Shown: one piece after another, positions 16,479 through 25,877 of the stretch
Layout: every line of letters begins with the position of its first letter
Numbering within the stretch: position 1 is the stretch's first letter
From: Actinobacteria bacterium IMCC26256
Lineage (GTDB): Bacteria; Actinomycetota; Acidimicrobiia; IMCC26256
NCBI GenBank assembly: GCA_001023575.1
Contig: CP011489.1
Location: 620,001 to 684,000 of the forward strand
DNA: 64,000 nt
Direction: 5' to 3'
Position numbers and translations under genes: made by a program
The notes under the pieces: generated by a model
What the model was told of the DNA's origin: nothing
Databases searched by the model: none
Seen by the model: the letters and a program-made list of their open reading frames with translations, nothing else

Positions 16479-16516
16479 CTTTCTCGTCTGCTGAGCAGTT
16501 GGGGTTAGAAGCGGCG

Positions 16517-17041
16517 TTACTCGCCTGCTTCGCCGCCACCTTCTGCGCCACCGCTCTTGATCTTGACGTCACCCCAGCTTGCTTTAGCGCCTGAGTGACC
16601 AACGTCGTAGACGACTGCAGATGCTGCGACCCCTAGGAGCGCAGCAATCGCGACTGCTGCCAAAACCATTGGAGGGTTCGATGGAGCCGTAGTACCAGCA
16701 GCTGCCGCGCGGCGCTTAAGCAGTGTCACTAGAACCATTACGCCGAGTACTGCAATGAAGAATAAGAAGACCCAGAGTCGGGCGCCCTCGGCAGTCTCAG
16801 TATGAGCGTTTAAGAGTTTGGTCTCCTTCACGGACTCTTCGAGTGCTTGTCCACTGTCAATCGCAAGCTGGGTGAAGAAGAGTGCCGCTCCTGCGAACGC
16901 GACGACTATCCATCCGATTCGTGTTCGCCATGAAGGCCAGAACATTGCAAAAATTCCGAGTGTGGCTAGAGGCACTAGGACAACTGGGACGTGCACCATT
17001 AAAGGGTGCGCTGGGACTCCCATGACGGTGGTGATATTCAT
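16517..17041 (-). CDS. DUF2231 family membrane protein
   Basis: 174 residues with four predicted membrane helices (ATLGIFAMFW, IGWIVVAFAGAALFFTQLA, LWVFLFFIAVLGVMVLVTLL, MVLAAVAIAALLGVAASAVV). The N-terminal GVPAHPLMVHVPVVL is the family signature, with two conserved histidines that could bind a metal or haem; a third His follows in LLNAHTET. The C-terminus is a flexible Gly/Glu/Ala tail (GGAEGGGEAGE). The function of this family is unknown. It is transcribed alone and ends at a clear terminator. Confidence 0.88.
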   Translation of the reverse strand: MNITTVMGVPAHPLMVHVPVVLVPLATLGIFAMFWPSWRTRIGWIVVAFAGAALFFTQLAIDSGQALEESVKETKLLNAHTETAEGARLWVFLFFIAVLGVMVLVTLLKRRAAAAGTTAPSNPPMVLAAVAIAALLGVAASAVVYDVGHSGAKASWGDVKIKSGGAEGGGEAGE

Positions 17042-17166
17042 TCGGGCTCACTTTGGTTTTGGGCTGCGCTATTTGGCAACTAGTACCGGACAACATACGT
17101 GAAGAAGCGCCAAGGCGTTCCTAGAACTTGGTAAGTATTGTCGGGACCAAAGTCACAACTTTTGCG

Positions 17167-17178
17167 CTTAGCGCTAAG
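17167..17178. promoter_or_regulatory. 12-bp perfect palindrome upstream of the DUF2231 gene
   Basis: CTTAGCGCTAAG is a perfect 12-bp palindrome between the PhyH gene end and the DUF2231 start. It could be an operator half-site pair; no regulator can be named and chance is possible. Confidence 0.3.
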
Positions 17179-17223
17179 ACGGCATTCGACGGTGTGGGTA
17201 CGAGAAGCATTAAGGCGAGACGC

Positions 17224-18456
17224 TTATATGTCTCTTAAATGCTTTACTTGCCCGTCATCTGCCCCCAGGAGAGCGTCGTTGTAGTGGCGACCTCCGGTGT
17301 GATGGAGAGTCTTCTCTGGGCCATATGTGAGGAGAATGCTCACGCGGAAGGGCCCATCCGTTGAGGTGGGTGGCGGCGAGACATGCATTACATCTGAGTA
17401 GTGCACGCTTACATCCCCCTTACGCGCTTGAACCGCTACGCCAAGAGGCGCTTCGGGGTCGTCGTTCTCTACAAATGGGAAACTTGTGAGGTGGGAGCCA
17501 GGTAGCACCCTTAGTTGACCCGCTTCAGCGGAGCCATCATTTAGGCAGATCGTGAGAATAAACATTGGGCAATTATCTGCGTGCCCTCCGAGTCCACAGT
17601 CACGATGCCAAGGCAAATCTGCGAGCCCTTCTTTAATGTCAGGGCGTTTCCATAAGACTGTGGTTCCATCGAGTTCGTTCCGATGATTCGCTACGGCGGC
17701 AATCTCGGCGAGTGAGACGAGTGCCATTATGCGCGCGTCATCGTGGAGCGAATCCAATGAAGGTATCTCAGCGCCTCGAAGTACGCGAGTCAAGATTGCT
17801 TCACCGGAGGAGTCACGTCCCCACCACGACGAACCGTCACCCTCTACTGCTTCGCGTTCGAGTCTCTGCGCCGCTGCAAAAAGTTCGTCAACCTCCTCGC
17901 TGCTAAATACTTCCCCGACCATTAGGAATCCGGCAGTCTTAAGAAAGTGTGCCAACTCGTCTGGAGTCTCGAGTAGCTCTTCGAGCGTAAACTTCTGCTG
18001 CGCATCTAGCGGGTCGCCGCTCTTGTTTAATAGCGACAATTGCGAAGGGTCGTAGAGCGGGCGTCCGTGAAACATCGCTCGGAGAATTGGTTCCCACCTG
18101 ATAAATCTCATCGGGTTTCCGCGAACTGCTTCGACACGAGACGAGTAGAGCATCGCTATAGGTGTGTCCACATCTCTGACAAGACCGGAGAAGGAGTCCA
18201 GATCGATTCCAATGACACTCCGAGCCTCGGCATCTCCTGCGACAATCTCAATGCTCTCGCCATTCGAGCGATACGTATACGCGCCGGCAGGGGTGCGAAT
18301 CGCTAGGGCTCCGATTCGGGAAGCCTCACGAGCGCAGAGCGCATAGTCGCCGCGGCTCAACCTCTCCGGGAGGTCGATTTCGTGGAAGTGAATGAAGGCG
18401 TCCATTGTCTTTAAGGTGATGATGGTCTCCAAGGTGAGGATCGTATCGCCGGTCAT
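17224..18456 (-). CDS. Phytanoyl-CoA dioxygenase family protein with N-terminal SCP2-like segment
   Basis: 410 residues. The first 130 (ETLPERLSRG-like HEIDLPERLSRGDYALC, IEIVAGDAEARSVIGID) resemble a sterol-carrier-like domain. From about residue 150 a PhyH Fe(II)/2-oxoglutarate dioxygenase follows: FLKTAGFLMVGEVFSSEEVDEL, the metal triad His284-Arg-Asp286 (WHRDC) and His358 (SDVMHVSPP), then PFRVSILLTY with the 2-oxoglutarate-binding Arg. It would hydroxylate a hydrophobic substrate. An alternative start is the Met at codon 18 (18405). It is transcribed alone; the 182-bp gap downstream holds a palindrome. Confidence 0.85.
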   Translation of the reverse strand: MTGDTILTLETIITLKTMDAFIHFHEIDLPERLSRGDYALCAREASRIGALAIRTPAGAYTYRSNGESIEIVAGDAEARSVIGIDLDSFSGLVRDVDTPIAMLYSSRVEAVRGNPMRFIRWEPILRAMFHGRPLYDPSQLSLLNKSGDPLDAQQKFTLEELLETPDELAHFLKTAGFLMVGEVFSSEEVDELFAAAQRLEREAVEGDGSSWWGRDSSGEAILTRVLRGAEIPSLDSLHDDARIMALVSLAEIAAVANHRNELDGTTVLWKRPDIKEGLADLPWHRDCGLGGHADNCPMFILTICLNDGSAEAGQLRVLPGSHLTSFPFVENDDPEAPLGVAVQARKGDVSVHYSDVMHVSPPPTSTDGPFRVSILLTYGPEKTLHHTGGRHYNDALLGADDGQVKHLRDI

Positions 18457-18698
18457 AGCCTCATAGCGAGCACGATTTCCCGCCTAGAGAGCGCCGAGGA
18501 ACTGCGCATAAAGCCCGCAAATCGGGCACTCCTAAAATAACTTGAGGATAAACAGAGCGAATCCGCAGGCACCTTTGACAATAGCGACCTCTTTAATGAC
18601 TACTTTAGGTGCTGAAGCAACCACTAGATGCGTGCAGCGCTTAGTGGCGGAGTAACCACAAATTCGTACATACCCGTAACTAAAGCGAAGAGGAAACA

Positions 18699-20399
18699 AT
18701 GATTCTCACACCAGCGACTTACTCAACAGGTGAGTTTGAGAACCCAAATACTTCGAGGGCTCCTCGGGCCTTTGTAGCTGCGTTAGTTGCCGCGGTTGTG
18801 GCCCTAGCCTTTCTGCCGGGCGTAGGTGCGACGATCACATCCTCTTCAGCCAGCCTGCCAAGGTCAACCGCTGACTACGTGGTGCGCGGTGCTGACACGA
18901 GTGCTGTATTGGGTGCGGTGCTTGATGCCGGCGGCCAGGTAACTCGTCGACTCGACATCATTGGTGGAGTCGCAGCACGCCTCGCCCCTGAGGCTTATCG
19001 CAGCCTTAACGAGCAGTCGGTCTTCTCAATTACGCCGGACAGCCTCCTGACTGCATCTGAGGATTCCTCCACATCATCGACGCCTGTTGCCACTGGAACA
19101 CTCCCGGAGATCGAGCGCTCAATCGGTGCGAACCAGCTCTGGAGCGATGGTGCAACTGGCAAGGGAGTTGGAGTCGCTCTCATTGATACCGGTGTTGTCC
19201 CTGTACCAGGGCTCGACACTCCAGGAAAGGTTGTTAACGGACCGGACTTCTCAATGGAGACCGACAACCCAGAGCTTGCCGGACTCGACACTGCTGGGCA
19301 TGGAACACACATGGCGTCAATCATCGCTGGGCGTGACGCGACTGCGAGCCCTAGCAAGATTGGATCTGGTTACATGGGTGTTGCACCTAACGCCACCATC
19401 GTTAACCTCAAGGTTGCTACCGCTGACGGCACGACCACTGTCTCAACTGTTATCGATGCGCTTGGTTGGATCGTTGCGAATCACACTTACTCTGGAACCA
19501 CAATCCGCGTCTTGAACCTCGCGTTCGCGGCAGACCCAAGTATTCCCTACGAGCTTGACCCGCTTGCATTTGCTGTTGAGCAGGTTTGGTTCTCAGGAGT
19601 GGCAGTAGTAGCCGCAGCGGGTAACGCTGGCGCCACAGCTACTTCGATGGCAAGCCCTGCTTATGACCCATACGTCATCTCGGTAGGCGCAAGCGACCCG
19701 GTTGGAACTCGTTCATCGAGCGACGATGTCGTTGCCTCTTTCTCAAGTGCAGGAAGCGCAATCAGATTCCCAGACGTTCTCGCACCTGGTGTCTCTGTCG
19801 AGGGGCTCCGCAATCCGGGATCGTTTATTGACTGGCTCTACCCAGAAGGCCGTGTTGGAGATCGCTTCTTCCGCGGTAGTGGAACCTCGCAGTCGACAGC
19901 AGTCGTCTCTGGTGCGGTAGCGCTTCTATTCTCGAAATTCCCGAGACTCACTCCAGATGGTGCGAAGTATGCACTGAAGCGTGGCGCTCTCAAGATTGTC
20001 AACGCCCCCGCAATTCTTGGTGGAAGCGGTGTGATCAAACTAGACAAGTCCAAGGACGCAGCAGAGAAGGCATCGCAATACCCGTCTAACTACGCACAGG
20101 CCTGGCCAGTATCGGCTCCAGTTTATGTTCCGGTCACAGCTGGAGGATCGACTGTTGGCGGCTCATCTGGCACTGTCGATCCTTATGCAGGCAGCCCGTT
20201 CGTGGCACGTCGCTGGACATCAGCCGGATGGACTGGCGACATCACCAACACTGACTACTGGTTGGCTCGTCGATGGACAGGAGCCTCGTGGGACGGCCGT
20301 CGTTGGACCGACGGTAGTTGGACCGCTGGAGCATGGGCATCGTCATTCTGGGGCGACGTCTCTGACCCACAATTGCTTGTTACGCCGACAACTCCATGA
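18699..20399 (+). CDS. Secreted subtilisin-like (S8) serine peptidase with tryptophan-rich C-terminal repeats
   Basis: 566 residues. A hydrophobic segment (FVAALVAAVVALAFLPGVGA) acts as signal peptide, then a prodomain of about 100 residues. The catalytic domain has Asp163 (IDTGVV), His201 (GHGTHMASIIAGRD), the oxyanion Asn region (AAAGNAG) and Ser397 (GTSQSTAVVSGAVA). The last 60 residues contain repeats of the type RRWTxxxWxG (ARRWTSAGWTG, ARRWTGASWDG, RRWTDGSWTAG). Start ATG is preceded by AGAGGAAAC. The stop overlaps the ATG of a membrane GGDEF-EAL protein by four bases, so the secreted protease and the signalling enzyme are made together. Confidence 0.9.
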   Translation: MILTPATYSTGEFENPNTSRAPRAFVAALVAAVVALAFLPGVGATITSSSASLPRSTADYVVRGADTSAVLGAVLDAGGQVTRRLDIIGGVAARLAPEAYRSLNEQSVFSITPDSLLTASEDSSTSSTPVATGTLPEIERSIGANQLWSDGATGKGVGVALIDTGVVPVPGLDTPGKVVNGPDFSMETDNPELAGLDTAGHGTHMASIIAGRDATASPSKIGSGYMGVAPNATIVNLKVATADGTTTVSTVIDALGWIVANHTYSGTTIRVLNLAFAADPSIPYELDPLAFAVEQVWFSGVAVVAAAGNAGATATSMASPAYDPYVISVGASDPVGTRSSSDDVVASFSSAGSAIRFPDVLAPGVSVEGLRNPGSFIDWLYPEGRVGDRFFRGSGTSQSTAVVSGAVALLFSKFPRLTPDGAKYALKRGALKIVNAPAILGGSGVIKLDKSKDAAEKASQYPSNYAQAWPVSAPVYVPVTAGGSTVGGSSGTVDPYAGSPFVARRWTSAGWTGDITNTDYWLARRWTGASWDGRRWTDGSWTAGAWASSFWGDVSDPQLLVTPTTP

Positions 20400-22918
20400 C
20401 CCTACGAGCACGCGCTGAGAGGCGCTTTCTGCCTATTTACGGGTTGACCCTTGCCATTGCGGTGTTCTCAGCGATTGGGGTTCTAGCAACCCTGGACGTA
20501 ACAGCGTTAGCCCCTGGCGCTCCGCCGTGGTGGGTAATGGCGGCGGCGTTCTTCGCTGCTGAAGCCTCAGGTGTTCACGTTGAGTTTCGGCGCGAATCAA
20601 TGACGCTTTGTTTAACTGAGATTCCCCTTGTTCTAGGACTTGTATTCGTCGGGCCGGCACTGCTTGTCGCCGAGCGGCTTCTAGGGACCTTCTTGCTGCT
20701 AGGGCTTATAGAGAAGCAGCGACCAGTAAAACTCCTTTTCAATCTTGCGCGCTCAGCGGCTGAGACTCTCATAGCAGTAGCGGTTTTCCGAGTGCTAATC
20801 GGTGGGAGCGATCCCTTCGCGATTCGGGCATGGGCCGCAGTAGCGGTCGCCATGCTTGTAAGCGATCAGTTCTCGGACTTTGTTGTAAAGCTGGCGATTC
20901 GTATCGCCGAGGGTGGCGGCGTCAGCGATGCGTCAGCGATGCGCGTAGTTAGCCGCATGACGGTGCTCGTGAACTCGGCTCTCGGGCTTCTGCTTGTATT
21001 TGCAGTTACAACGCGTCCATCAATTGCAGCTTTAGTGACTCTCGTGGCATTCGGTGCGTTCTGGGGGATGCGCGGTTATGCATTACTCAATGACCGCAGT
21101 CGCACCCTTGAGCATCTCTTTGCGTTCACATCTGAGATCGGTCCCGCAGTCGATCTCAACTCAATTGCTTCCGTCATACTTCGGCGGACAGAGAATCTAC
21201 TCAGAGCCGATCGAGCTCAGATTGTAATTTTCCCCGATAAGGCAAGCACTGCTGCGGTACTCGTGAGGATGGACGTTGATGGCAGGGTCACAACTGCACC
21301 TGCGCCTGAGATTGATATCGATTCTGAGCCTTGGCGCAGCGTGTTTAAGGGGAGAGCACTTCGGCTCCCGGTGGATATGCCTGGGAGTGCTGCTTATCGA
21401 GTTCTCGCAGACCTAGATGCGGCTGAGGCCCTTCTGCACCCATTAGCGACCACCTCGGGCGTAATCGGTGCGCTTATAGCCGTCGACAGGAGCGGTAACG
21501 GGTCTTCGTTCTTGGACAACGAGCAACGACTTCTCGAGACAATTGCACTGCACGCCGCTGGAGCGATTGAAAAGGGCCGGCTTGTTGACTTGCTCCGCTC
21601 TGAGTTGGATGAGAAGCGCCATCGCTCACTCCATGATGGGCTCACGGGATTACCCAACCGTATTTTCTTCGAAGAGCGTGTATCGCAGAGGCTGGCAGAG
21701 GCCGGCGCTAACGGGCATGTTTCTGTGATGCTCATGGACCTAAACCGTTTCAAGGATGTAAACGACACGCTCGGGCATGGTGTTGGCGATCACCTTCTGC
21801 AGGCAATCGCTAATCGCCTTGCTAACAATTCGCGAGGAACCGACCTTGTCGCCCGTCTGGGAGGCGACGAGTTTGGAGTCCTTGTCTCCTCAATTGCAAG
21901 CGAAGAAGAGGCCGTGTCGATAGCGCAACGCATAATTGCTTTGTTCGATCTTCCATTCGAGTTCGATGGACGGTCCTTCACCATCGGTGCAAGTCTCGGG
22001 ATTGCGTTGCATCCCGAGCATGGGAACTCACCGGATATTCTGCTGCAGCGCGCTGATGTTGCGATGTACGTAGCGAAGGTTGCAGGTCAAGAATGGAGCG
22101 TCTACAACCCAGAGTTTGACCGCAATAGTCCCCAGAGACTCCTGCTTGGCGGCGACCTAGCGCGCGCTATCGAAGAGGATGAACTCGTTCTGCATTATCA
22201 AGCCATTCTTGATGTCGAGACGCAGACGCTTGTTGGGGCAGAGGCCCTGGTGCGCTGGCAGCACCCAGTGCGAGGTCTAATTGGCCCAGATGCATTTATC
22301 GATCTCGCAGAGGAGCGAAATCTCGCGGGACCATTGGCGCGTTTCGTACTACGAAGGGCGCTCATGGAGTGCGCAGACTGGCGCGCAAGCGGCAGGATGA
22401 TCGGTGTAGCAGTTAATTGCTCAGTCTCTAATCTTCTCGACAGTTCATTTGCAGATGACATCTCAACACTGCTCTCAATCTGCGATGTCCCAGCTGCAGC
22501 GCTGACGATCGAAGTAACTGAGAGCATGCAGGTGCTAGAGAACCCCCGCGCCGTTGAGACCTTGGAGAGAATCCATAATCTTGGGGTGAAGGTCGCGGTA
22601 GATGACTTCGGCACTGGGTATTCCTCTCTTGCATATTTGCGTCGGCTTCCAATCGATCAAGTAAAGATCGACAGAAGTTTCGTTCAGCAGATGCTTACGC
22701 ACTCCGATGATGCAGCAATCGTTGGTGCAATCGTCGAGTTGTGTAGGTCGCTCGGGATGCGCGTTGTCGCTGAAGGAGTTGAGACCGAGGACGTGTGGTC
22801 TGCGCTTCGAGAGATGGGGTGTGACCGAGCACAGGGTTACTGGGTTAGTCGTCCAGTCTCGGCAACTGCCTTTGCGGAGTTGTCAGAGCGCATTCCGGTC
22901 TCGATACTCCTCGACTGA
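20396..22918 (+). CDS. Membrane-bound GAF-GGDEF-EAL cyclic-di-GMP enzyme
   Basis: 840 residues. The first 230 hold about seven hydrophobic helices (FFAAEASG, IPLVLGLVFVGPALLVAERLL), then a GAF-like domain (about 245-400), a GGDEF domain with intact RLGGDEF (489-493) and an I-site RGTD five residues before it, and an EAL domain with GAEALVRW (EAL 616-618), VNCSVSNL, IEVTES, VDDFGTGYSSLAYL and VVAEGVET. Both catalytic sets look complete, so it may synthesise and degrade c-di-GMP. It overlaps the subtilase gene; the protease or its substrate may control the sensor region. Confidence 0.92.
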   Translation: MTLRARAERRFLPIYGLTLAIAVFSAIGVLATLDVTALAPGAPPWWVMAAAFFAAEASGVHVEFRRESMTLCLTEIPLVLGLVFVGPALLVAERLLGTFLLLGLIEKQRPVKLLFNLARSAAETLIAVAVFRVLIGGSDPFAIRAWAAVAVAMLVSDQFSDFVVKLAIRIAEGGGVSDASAMRVVSRMTVLVNSALGLLLVFAVTTRPSIAALVTLVAFGAFWGMRGYALLNDRSRTLEHLFAFTSEIGPAVDLNSIASVILRRTENLLRADRAQIVIFPDKASTAAVLVRMDVDGRVTTAPAPEIDIDSEPWRSVFKGRALRLPVDMPGSAAYRVLADLDAAEALLHPLATTSGVIGALIAVDRSGNGSSFLDNEQRLLETIALHAAGAIEKGRLVDLLRSELDEKRHRSLHDGLTGLPNRIFFEERVSQRLAEAGANGHVSVMLMDLNRFKDVNDTLGHGVGDHLLQAIANRLANNSRGTDLVARLGGDEFGVLVSSIASEEEAVSIAQRIIALFDLPFEFDGRSFTIGASLGIALHPEHGNSPDILLQRADVAMYVAKVAGQEWSVYNPEFDRNSPQRLLLGGDLARAIEEDELVLHYQAILDVETQTLVGAEALVRWQHPVRGLIGPDAFIDLAEERNLAGPLARFVLRRALMECADWRASGRMIGVAVNCSVSNLLDSSFADDISTLLSICDVPAAALTIEVTESMQVLENPRAVETLERIHNLGVKVAVDDFGTGYSSLAYLRRLPIDQVKIDRSFVQQMLTHSDDAAIVGAIVELCRSLGMRVVAEGVETEDVWSALREMGCDRAQGYWVSRPVSATAFAELSERIPVSILLD

Positions 22919-22941
22919 GACCCTGCTCGACTGAGACCCTC
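22910..22941. repeat. Two tandem copies of a 16-bp unit spanning a stop codon
   Basis: CTCGACTGAGACCCT at 22910-22924 is repeated from 22926 to 22940 (unit length 16). The first copy includes the TGA stop (22916-22918) of the GGDEF-EAL gene, so the duplication appears to have arisen from the end of the coding sequence. Confidence 0.8.
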
Positions 22942-23092
22942 TGCACCTAACGAAGGGCTTGTTGGTAAGCGATAGGTAATCGCATCGAATTACATTTATG
23001 TAGTTATTTGTTATTGCTCACTATATATTTGCGCTCAATTTTTTATCTGCGCTGCCTTGCCTTACTGCCACATCAATCCGTACTCTCCGGTG

Positions 23093-24883
23093 ATGCGGAG
23101 AGTGGTGAGAGGGCGATTGAGGTTCACTCGCACCCGTATCGGTACCGCGGTTACTGCCCTTGTCGCAGTTACATTTTTCGCTATATTTTTACTTGCAGTT
23201 GAAGCGCAATCAACCGATGCAGCGACACTCCTCCCCACTGCACCACTCGGAGTAACTGTGTCGCCTGCCGCTGCGGGTCGAATGACTCTCTCATGGCGTG
23301 CGCCATTAAGTAGCGCTGTAAGTAGTACAGGAACCAGTGTCGTCGTGACGAGCTACGAATACAGGTCAGCATCTACTTCTAATTCAGGGTCGACGTGGTC
23401 CGGGTATGCACCTGCCGTTACATTGCTTGCAACCTCTGGTAGGCAGGCTGTTCCTTGCTTGGCACCGCTTACTGCTGGTGGCGGCTGCCGCTATGTTCTA
23501 GCGGCGCGTAGCGCTGCAGGGATCGGCGCATGGACCTCTCCAGCGACCGCGCTCTGGGCGCCCCCATCTCCTCCGCGAACCCCAGTAGTGGTGGGGCGGC
23601 ATGGAGCACACGTAGCGAGTGTTTCATGGAAGACGCCAACAGTCTCCGGAGGACTACCCCTCAAGGACACGCTTGTTCAAGTCTCTACCGATGGAGGGGC
23701 CACTTGGAGCGCGAAGATTGAGTCTCTAGCCCCCGCAGATACGACGAGCGCTTTCGTGCTGCCAGCAAGTTGCGAGACCAACTCTGAGTGTCGTGTGCGC
23801 CTCTATGCTCTAAGCGCTGCAGGTAGGTCAACACCAACTCTTCCCGCACAGATTCAGTGGCGGCCGGTGTCTGATGAAATTGGAATCGCTACCGGTACCC
23901 CGTATGTCCCCGCTGGCATGACCGAGCCGCAATTTTGGAATCGCGTCGCGGCAACCGGTGCCGGATGGGCGCGTATCGATTGCGCGCCGCTCTCTTATAC
24001 GAGTTACTCAACCTGTGACAATCGAGTTGCCGAAGCTCGCAGGGTAGGGCTCCGTCTAGTTCTTACTCTGGCCTACAGGCCGCCAAACTCGCCAGATATC
24101 TTCAGTAACTCAGAGCATCAACAATGGGCGATTTGGGCAGGAGAGGTTGCGGCACGTTTAACCTCTGCAAACCCCGGGACAATTGGCGCATTTGAGATAT
24201 GGAATGAACCTAATAATCCTGTCTTCTGGAGTCCGGTGGACCCTGTTGCTTACTCTGACCTTCTTGCTCGCACAGCATTTGCAATTCGAATGCGTTCGGC
24301 AGTTCCGATACTTACTGGAGGCCTCTCACCAGGTGGGGTTAACGGTGGCTCGGACGCGACCACGGATCCGCGCAACCCGGCGACTTGGCTCGCTGGGATT
24401 TACTCAGCCGGGTCTCGGGGGCATTTCGACGCGGTTGGGCATCACCCTTATGACACATATTCAAGCGTAACCAACCAGGGTCCGCCCAGAGTCGGATGGG
24501 AGAGTGGTTACCGAGCGGCTCATTGGCTAAGGGTGGTTATGGATGCAAATGGCGACTCTGTAAAACGTATTTGGGCCACAGAGGCTGGAACTCCTTCATG
24601 TACTGGATATAGCGGAGGAAAGTTTTCCGAGGGGCTGCGTGCAACTCGCCTACGGGATGACATCGCAGACTGGACCCGAGGATTACATAATCCATGGACC
24701 GGAGAGAGCATCGGACTAGGGGATAAGAGTGACTGGAACACTGGGCCATTTATGGTGTTCAAGATGTATAAGCAGTACGACGCCCCTGGCCTAGGGCTTT
24801 CTTTCGCTACTGCTCAGTGTGGTCACCCTGCTTGGTACGAGCCCGCACCGGTCTCCATGCTGAAGACGTTGACGGCCCGATAA
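23093..24883 (+). CDS. Secreted clan GH-A-like glycoside hydrolase with N-terminal fibronectin III domains
   Basis: From the ATG at 23093 the product has 596 residues; an upstream TTG at 23057 is an alternative. A signal/anchor helix (VTALVAVTFFAIFLLAV) is followed by two fibronectin type III-like domains (PLGVTVSPAAAGRMTLSWRAP; VASVSWKTPTVSGG), then a TIM-barrel hydrolase with acid/base Glu372 in EIWNEPNNP and a likely nucleophile Glu497 in IWATEAGTPS, the spacing and motifs of clan GH-A enzymes such as GH5 or GH39. It would cut a polysaccharide outside the cell. An AT-rich leader (22980-23060) probably holds its promoter. Confidence 0.85.
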   Translation: MRRVVRGRLRFTRTRIGTAVTALVAVTFFAIFLLAVEAQSTDAATLLPTAPLGVTVSPAAAGRMTLSWRAPLSSAVSSTGTSVVVTSYEYRSASTSNSGSTWSGYAPAVTLLATSGRQAVPCLAPLTAGGGCRYVLAARSAAGIGAWTSPATALWAPPSPPRTPVVVGRHGAHVASVSWKTPTVSGGLPLKDTLVQVSTDGGATWSAKIESLAPADTTSAFVLPASCETNSECRVRLYALSAAGRSTPTLPAQIQWRPVSDEIGIATGTPYVPAGMTEPQFWNRVAATGAGWARIDCAPLSYTSYSTCDNRVAEARRVGLRLVLTLAYRPPNSPDIFSNSEHQQWAIWAGEVAARLTSANPGTIGAFEIWNEPNNPVFWSPVDPVAYSDLLARTAFAIRMRSAVPILTGGLSPGGVNGGSDATTDPRNPATWLAGIYSAGSRGHFDAVGHHPYDTYSSVTNQGPPRVGWESGYRAAHWLRVVMDANGDSVKRIWATEAGTPSCTGYSGGKFSEGLRATRLRDDIADWTRGLHNPWTGESIGLGDKSDWNTGPFMVFKMYKQYDAPGLGLSFATAQCGHPAWYEPAPVSMLKTLTAR

Positions 24884-25045
24884 CCCGCGGGCACGGTAGT
24901 TATCTTCCTTGAATCTTGAGGATGAACCAGTCGTGCGCGATGCTAGGCAGGTGGTCGCAAATGAGGGCCAGCAAAGTACGTAATCTGAAAAGCCCCATAT
25001 TCAATTTGTTCTATACGTCGTAGTAACTAGAAACCCGGAGAGAAA

Positions 25046-25813
25046 ATGTCTGATCAAGCAGTACTCACCGAGGTAGCCGATGGCATCCTCACCGTAACCA
25101 TTAACCGCCCTGAGGCGCGCAACGCTGCAAACCGTGCCGTTGCAGATGGCATCGCTGCTGCGATGGACGAACTCGACGGCAATGACGAACTGCGGGTCGG
25201 AATCATCACCGGAGCGGGAGGCACATTCTGCTCAGGCATGGACCTAAAAGGTTTCCTTACTGGAGACTTGCCAATAGTTGAGGGTCGCGGATTTGCTGGA
25301 GTAGCCGAAGCGCCGCCCCGCAAGCCACTTATTGCTGCGGTCGAGGGTTACGCGCTTGCTGGCGGCTTTGAACTAGCGATTACCTGCGACCTAATCGTCG
25401 CTGCGGAGAGCGCAAAATTTGGAATTGCTGAGGTCAAGCGCGGACTCGTTGCTGCTGGCGGCGGTCTCGTTCGCCTTCCTCGTCAGATTACGCCGCGCTT
25501 AGCCATGGAGCTTGCTCTAACCGGCGACTTCGTTGACGCGCAGCGCGCATACGAGATGGGATTAATTAACCGTGTAGTCCCTACCGGCGAGGCACTTGCC
25601 GGCGCAAAAGAACTAGCGGCAAAGATCGCTGCAAACGGACCACTTGCAGTTGCGGTTAGTAAGCGCATCATTGCCGAGTCGGCTGACTGGTCGACAGCGG
25701 AGCAATTCGCCAAGCAGGGCGAGTACGCAAACCCAGTATTTGGTAGTGCGGATGCAATGGAGGGTGCAACTGCATTTGCAGAGAAGCGTGCACCAAACTG
25801 GACCGGAAAATAA
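25046..25813 (+). CDS. Enoyl-CoA hydratase/isomerase (crotonase family)
   Basis: 255 residues with the crotonase fold: TINRPEARNAAN, GAGGTFCSGMDLKGF (oxyanion-forming), and EGYALAGGFELAITCDLIVAAESAKFGIAEVKRGLVAAGGG with the hydratase Glu positions. Start ATG follows CGGAGAGAAA, a good ribosome binding site. It hydrates trans-2-enoyl-CoA in beta-oxidation or a related breakdown pathway. It is followed by an SDR dehydrogenase gene 64 bp downstream, the next step in fatty acid oxidation. Confidence 0.92.
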   Translation: MSDQAVLTEVADGILTVTINRPEARNAANRAVADGIAAAMDELDGNDELRVGIITGAGGTFCSGMDLKGFLTGDLPIVEGRGFAGVAEAPPRKPLIAAVEGYALAGGFELAITCDLIVAAESAKFGIAEVKRGLVAAGGGLVRLPRQITPRLAMELALTGDFVDAQRAYEMGLINRVVPTGEALAGAKELAAKIAANGPLAVAVSKRIIAESADWSTAEQFAKQGEYANPVFGSADAMEGATAFAEKRAPNWTGK

Positions 25814-25877
25814 TCAGCTAAGTAAAAACCTGTAAATAACAGCCTCTAACAAATAACACTTACCGAAAGGGAACACG

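Larger units (their letters stand above)
16199..16516. other. 318-bp gap: leader of DUF2855 gene, tandem repeats and terminator of DUF2231 gene
   Basis: The right part holds a rho-independent terminator (16441-16478) for the minus-strand DUF2231 gene, next to a 3 x 16-bp tandem array (16388-16435). The left part (16199-16387) is the upstream region of the DUF2855 gene and should contain its promoter, but I could not identify one with confidence. A CCCGGG-centred stretch occurs near 16346. No gene is seen. Confidence 0.6.

Noticed and set aside
18500-18698. Possible c-di-GMP or c-di-AMP riboswitch before the subtilase gene
   Set aside because: Short hairpins (18513-18527; 18569-18612) occur, but none of the conserved riboswitch bases that I know can be placed.
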